DNA of 15,792 nucleotides from Spirochaetia bacterium. Its GTDB lineage: Bacteria > Spirochaetota > Spirochaetia > DTKZ01. Under the pieces are notes generated by a model. It saw nothing but the letters and a program-made list of their open reading frames with translations. It was not told where the DNA came from and did no database searches. The translations under genes were made by a program, and so were the position numbers. Positions 12,796-15,792 of the stretch are shown here, one piece after another. The DNA lies in assembly GCA_031270615.1 (NCBI GenBank), contig JAISXE010000381.1:1-15792 (forward strand), given 5' to 3'. Positions within the stretch are counted from its first letter, which is position 1. Every line of letters starts with the position of its first letter.

Positions 12796-14318
12796 TTTCC
12801 GTATGCCTCTTTTGAAATATACCGCAAAAGTTCTTCGGAAGTAAAGAAACCCGCGGCCCCCGCCGCGGCCCTTCCCGCTGCCGCGTGGATTTCCACCCCG
12901 CACAGGGCGGCCCGGCCGGGCGCGAGGGAGCGCCCCAAAAGCCCCGCGATGACACCGGCAAGCACGTCTCCGGAACCTGCCGTGCCCAAGGCGGGATTCA
13001 TGCCGTCGTGGATCCAGGTTCCCCCTTCGTCCCCCCCGGTCCCGGGATCGTGGATAAGCGTCACATGGGCCTTCAGCACCAGGACGCAGCGCAGCCTCCG
13101 GCAGAACTCCCGCACAAGGGGGATGGGGTCCGAAAGTATGCTGTCCCGGTCCGCCCCGCTTAAAACCGCGAACTCGCCGGGGTGCGGGGTCAGTACCCAG
13201 CCCTGCAGGTTTACGGTTTCGCGGGCAATCATGCCCGCAAGGACATGCAGGGCGTCCGCGTCCAGCACGCCGGGAAGGCCGCTTGCGAAAAACCGCCCAA
13301 GCCACGCGGCGTTTTCCTGGCCCCTGCCCCAGCCCGGCCCCGCCAGAATGGCATCGAAGGCCCCGGCGTCCCAATCGCGCGGCGCCGGGGCGCGGGGCCT
13401 TACCATGACGCTGCCGCAGGAGGAAGCCAAAACCCCATAGGCATCGGAGGCGGCGAAAAGGCTTGCCAGCCCTGCCCCGGCGCGCAGGACCGCCCCGCTG
13501 CACAGCAGGGCCGCGCCCGTTGTGCCCGGGGAACCGGCGAAAACCGCCACATGCCCGCGGCTGTTTTTATAATCGGCCGCGCGGGGCCGGGGCAAAAGGT
13601 TTTTAAGGACAAAGTCCGCGTCCGCCAGTTCCACGCTGCCCCCCTGCGGCCCGCCCCCTTCAAAAACCTGCGGCGGGAACCCGGCGGAAAGCACCACGAT
13701 GCGGCCTGCGGTCGCGCGGCCCAGGGGCAGATACAGGCAGAGTTTGGGCGCTTCAAACGCGAGCGTGTAGTCGGCCCGCAGCACGGGCCAGGCCCCGCGA
13801 AAGCCATCGCCAAGGCCGGAAGGAACGTCAAGGGCAACGACGCGGGCGCGCGAATCGTTGAGGATCCGCAGCAGGCCGGCGGCGGGTTCCCGCACAGGCC
13901 CCGCTAGGCCAATGCCGTACAGCCCGTCGAGGATCCATGAAGCCTCCCCTGCCAGGCGGGCAGCTTCCCCCTCCCTGCCCGCGTAAACGCTTACGGGAAC
14001 GCCAAGTCTTTCCAGAATGCCACAATGGACGCGCGGCAGCTCCCCCAGCTCCTCCTGCAAAAGAAGGACGCGCAGGTTCCTGCGGCCCGCCAGAAAAAGC
14101 CGCCGCGCTATGGCCAGGGCGTCGCCGCCGTTGTTCCCCTTCCCCGCCACGACAAGCACGGGGGCATCATCCCCCCACAGGCGCAGGAGGTAGTCCGCAG
14201 CGCTGGCCGCGGCGTTTTCCATAAGAATCATGGCAGGAATGCCATACCGCTCCTGGGCCGCCCTGTCCGCCCGCGCCATATCCGCGCAGCTTAAAAGCGC
14301 CCTGCCCCCGCCGCCCAT
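12792..14318 (-). CDS. nnr: bifunctional NAD(P)H-hydrate epimerase / ADP-dependent NAD(P)H-hydrate dehydratase
   Basis: The 508-residue fused enzyme repairs damaged NAD(P)H hydrates in the cytoplasm: the N-terminal half epimerises the R and S forms, and the C-terminal half dehydrates S-NAD(P)HX using ADP. The YjeF-N domain (about 1-215) shows GKGNNGGDA (59-67), LDGLYGIGL (130-138) and LDVPSGL (163-169). The kinase-like domain (about 240-505) shows GHVAVFAGSPGTTGAA (255-270), AGPGWG (326-331), VLDADAL (351-357), LTPHPGEF (376-383) and NPALGTAGSGDVLAGVIAG (441-459). Start ATG 14318 follows the upstream stop by one base and has GGAGGG about 9 bases upstream. The frame is open to 14477 but those residues overlap the upstream gene. 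Confidence 0.95.
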   Translation of the reverse strand: MGGGGRALLSCADMARADRAAQERYGIPAMILMENAAASAADYLLRLWGDDAPVLVVAGKGNNGGDALAIARRLFLAGRRNLRVLLLQEELGELPRVHCGILERLGVPVSVYAGREGEAARLAGEASWILDGLYGIGLAGPVREPAAGLLRILNDSRARVVALDVPSGLGDGFRGAWPVLRADYTLAFEAPKLCLYLPLGRATAGRIVVLSAGFPPQVFEGGGPQGGSVELADADFVLKNLLPRPRAADYKNSRGHVAVFAGSPGTTGAALLCSGAVLRAGAGLASLFAASDAYGVLASSCGSVMVRPRAPAPRDWDAGAFDAILAGPGWGRGQENAAWLGRFFASGLPGVLDADALHVLAGMIARETVNLQGWVLTPHPGEFAVLSGADRDSILSDPIPLVREFCRRLRCVLVLKAHVTLIHDPGTGGDEGGTWIHDGMNPALGTAGSGDVLAGVIAGLLGRSLAPGRAALCGVEIHAAAGRAAAGAAGFFTSEELLRYISKEAYGK

Positions 14319-14319
14319 A

Positions 14320-15528
14320 TCACAGGCCCTCCAGAAGGGCATCGGCGCGCCACCACACAAGCCGCGCCCCGGTCTCGGAAGCCAGAAGCGCGCAAAGGAT
14401 GCCTTCCTGCGACACCCGGAAAACGGAAAAAAGAAGCCTGGAATCCTCGACCCCAAGGTCGCGGCGGCGCAGCACATGCCCGTTTTGCGCCAGAATCAGA
14501 AGCTGGTGCACGTTCCCTTCCTCCCTGCTCTTCAAAAAGAAATTCCCCTCCGCGTCAACGCCGATAAACTCGTAGCCGTAGCGGACATCCTGCATCTCAA
14601 AAAAATTGCCCCCGCGCTCGCGGCGGAGGTTTTGCGGCACATCGACAAAACCCTCAAAGCCGGAAGCCGCGGCGTCGAAGCGGTAAATCCGCGAAACCGA
14701 ATCCTCAATGCCGTACTTGATGCCCGTGGCCGCGTCCTTCCCCTCCCGGTAGTAGTCAACCTTGAGATACAAAACCCGCCGCGTGTAGTCAGGAATAACC
14801 GTCTCAAGATTGGAAAAAAAACCCTCCCCGTCCAGGGCCGGAAGGCTGTCAGGCGAAATCCGCAGGGCCGCGAGCCTTTCCCCCTCCGGGGAAAACCAGA
14901 AAACGGCCCAGTCCTCCGGCGTCCTGCACAGCACGCACACCACATCCCCGTCCAGGACATACAGGGACTGGATAAAAGGAAACGGCAGGCCCCCCATCCC
15001 GTCCTGCCCCAAATAGCCCTGGTATTCCCCGTCCTCAAAACGCAAAACGATTTTATTCAGCTTTATGCCCAGCCCCCCGTCCTCCACCTCGCGCTCCCGG
15101 GGAAGGCGGTCCTCCACATACAGCGTCTTGCCCGAGGACACGGCGATCTCCCCGACCGACTGGAACGCATAAGGATAGGCCCTGCGGTTCGACCTTTCCC
15201 CGCCCGAAGAAGCGTCCCGCAGGATCACCGGCGCCGGATTCTCCTCTGGATTGTAGTACATCGACAGAAGGTCCCCGTAGGAAGTAAACTCCATCACCTT
15301 GAAAGAAGCCCCCGAACCCACATAAAAAAGCCCGTCCCGCATATACAGGGAAGTCCTGTACACATCGGCCCCTTCCGGAAACTGGAACAAATCGATCTCG
15401 TCCTCCATCTTGCCAATGCCCACCGCGAAAAGCTCCTCGCGGGGCAGGTTCTCGCGCGAGGAATCCGCACACGAAAAAAACCCGCACAAAAACGCGGCAA
15501 AAAGAGAAATCCGCACAAAAACCGCCAT
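14320..15528 (-). CDS. lipoprotein, probably of a spirochaete-specific beta-propeller-like family
   Basis: The 402-residue product begins with a signal peptide (VFVRISLFAAFLCGFFSC) whose lipobox FFSC puts the lipidated Cys at residue 20; relaxed lipoboxes of this kind are usual in spirochaetes. The mature chain is a series of beta-rich segments of the form 'GLFYVGSG', 'VYRTSLYMRD', 'QSLYVLDGDVVCVL', 'EFIGVDAEGNFFLKSREEGN', suggesting propeller-like (NHL-like) repeats. Its size and pattern recall the large lipoprotein family annotated in Leptospira and Treponema as LIC_12708-like; that match is from memory and unverified. It is the first clear gene of the minus-strand run, one base before nnr. 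The ribosome binding site is weak. Confidence 0.8.
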   Translation of the reverse strand: MAVFVRISLFAAFLCGFFSCADSSRENLPREELFAVGIGKMEDEIDLFQFPEGADVYRTSLYMRDGLFYVGSGASFKVMEFTSYGDLLSMYYNPEENPAPVILRDASSGGERSNRRAYPYAFQSVGEIAVSSGKTLYVEDRLPREREVEDGGLGIKLNKIVLRFEDGEYQGYLGQDGMGGLPFPFIQSLYVLDGDVVCVLCRTPEDWAVFWFSPEGERLAALRISPDSLPALDGEGFFSNLETVIPDYTRRVLYLKVDYYREGKDAATGIKYGIEDSVSRIYRFDAAASGFEGFVDVPQNLRRERGGNFFEMQDVRYGYEFIGVDAEGNFFLKSREEGNVHQLLILAQNGHVLRRRDLGVEDSRLLFSVFRVSQEGILCALLASETGARLVWWRADALLEGL

Positions 15529-15606
15529 CAGGCAATACTACTACCATCGGGGAACCCGTGCAAGGGGGGGGAGAATTAGGAATGAGGAGTGAGGGATTAG
15601 GTGATG
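15529..15606. other. short intergenic region upstream of the operon
   Basis: It contains a G-run (15565-15571) and a purine-rich ATTAGG/GAGTGAGG repeat-like stretch (15577-15600). A TTG-17 bases-TAGTAT arrangement on the minus strand could be a promoter, but it would put the start of transcription at the ATG. I do not call it. Confidence 0.3.
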
Positions 15607-15792
15607 TTAAGAATTTGGGCGCGTTCCCGCCGAAGGCGGGAGCCGGGCTTTCCGCTGCAATCTTTTGGCTAAAGCCAAAAGGATTTCCGCTTCAATCCCT
15701 CGCGCCCCACGGGCTGACCTATGCCTTAACTTGTTGACAGTGGTTTCTTGAGTCAATCCCCAAAGCGTATCGTCATTTTCTGCCGCATAAGT
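15607..15792 (-). CDS. 3' end of an unidentified ORF entering from the right edge, with repeat-derived tail
   Basis: Reading inward from the right edge on the minus strand, 61 codons are open before a TAA at 15607-15609. The first part (TYAAENDDTLWGLTQETTVN) looks like real protein and is AT-richer than the neighbouring genes. From about 15716 on, the frame runs through the palindromic repeat (RGIEAEILLALAKRLQRKAR) and then stops. The peptide IEAEILLA also appears in the extended frame upstream of receptor copy 1, because the same repeat is read in the same frame. The protein family is not recognised. It could be a truncated gene whose end was replaced by the repeat. Confidence 0.45.
   Translation of the reverse strand, partial: TYAAENDDTLWGLTQETTVNKLRHRSARGARGIEAEILLALAKRLQRKARLPPSAGTRPNS
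15613..15716. repeat. mosaic palindromic repeat array, site 3
   Basis: Starts with ATTTGGGCGC (15613-15622, as at site 2) and the hairpin TCCCGCC-GAA-GGCGGGA (15625-15641). Bases 15641-15698 then match 9442-9498 except at the loop: CTTTTGGCT-AA-AGCCAAAAG (15662-15681) replaces CTTTTGGC-TGC-GCCAAAAG. The final CGCCCCACGGGCTG (15703-15716) is the exact reverse complement of 6584-6597 at site 1, in the same position relative to the hairpin module. Confidence 0.85.

Noticed and set aside
14319..14477. Longer start for nnr (53 more residues)
   Set aside because: It overlaps the end of the lipoprotein gene. ATG 14318 has a ribosome binding site and couples to the upstream stop.
15529..15560. Promoter for the minus-strand operon (TTGCAC, 17-base spacer, TAGTAT)
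   Set aside because: The -35 box matches only 3/6 and the -10 box 4/6, and transcription would begin at the ATG with no leader. The match is too weak to call.

Overview
The window looks like part of a GC-rich spirochaete chromosome, most likely a Treponema-type organism such as those of termite guts or rumen. The assignment is inferred from three things: a spirochaete-style lipobox (FFSC), a large lipoprotein that resembles a Treponema/Leptospira family, and an abundance of short palindromic and direct repeats. No rRNA, tRNA, CRISPR array or transposase was recognised.

Left part (1-3540). A repeat bounded by an 11-bp inverted repeat lies just upstream of glgC (+ strand, glycogen synthesis). 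Convergent to glgC is a two-gene unit on the minus strand: a four-helix membrane protein with a good sigma70-like promoter, then a Nudix hydrolase. Next comes an AT-rich type II toxin-antitoxin pair (AbrB-like antitoxin, PIN-domain toxin), bracketed by two copies of a direct repeat of about 73 bp. Each copy ends at the -35 box of the minus-strand promoter beside it.

Centre and right (3541-15528). All genes are on the minus strand and almost all touch or overlap, which suggests one long operon. In transcription order they are: a lipoprotein, a fused NAD(P)HX epimerase/dehydratase, a one-helix membrane protein, TonB-dependent receptor copy 2, receptor copy 1, a second lipoprotein, ExbB, two ExbD paralogues and TonB. 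Together these make a complete energised outer-membrane import system: two paralogous receptors, an inner-membrane proton-driven motor, the TonB coupler, and an accessory lipoprotein of unknown role. The substrate cannot be read from the sequence.

The most unusual signal is a mosaic family of palindromic repeats at three places: 6481-6685, 9343-9564 and 15613-15716. The modules share conserved flanks around hairpins whose sequences differ, occur in different orders and orientations, and at all three sites lie in an open minus-strand reading frame. One array lies between the ribosome binding site and the signal peptide of the Ton-operon lipoprotein. A second creates a 118-122 codon in-frame extension ahead of receptor copy 1. 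A third forms the tail of an ORF entering from the right edge. This resembles the idea of protein-embedded palindromic elements (as in Rickettsia), but the family itself is not one I recognise.
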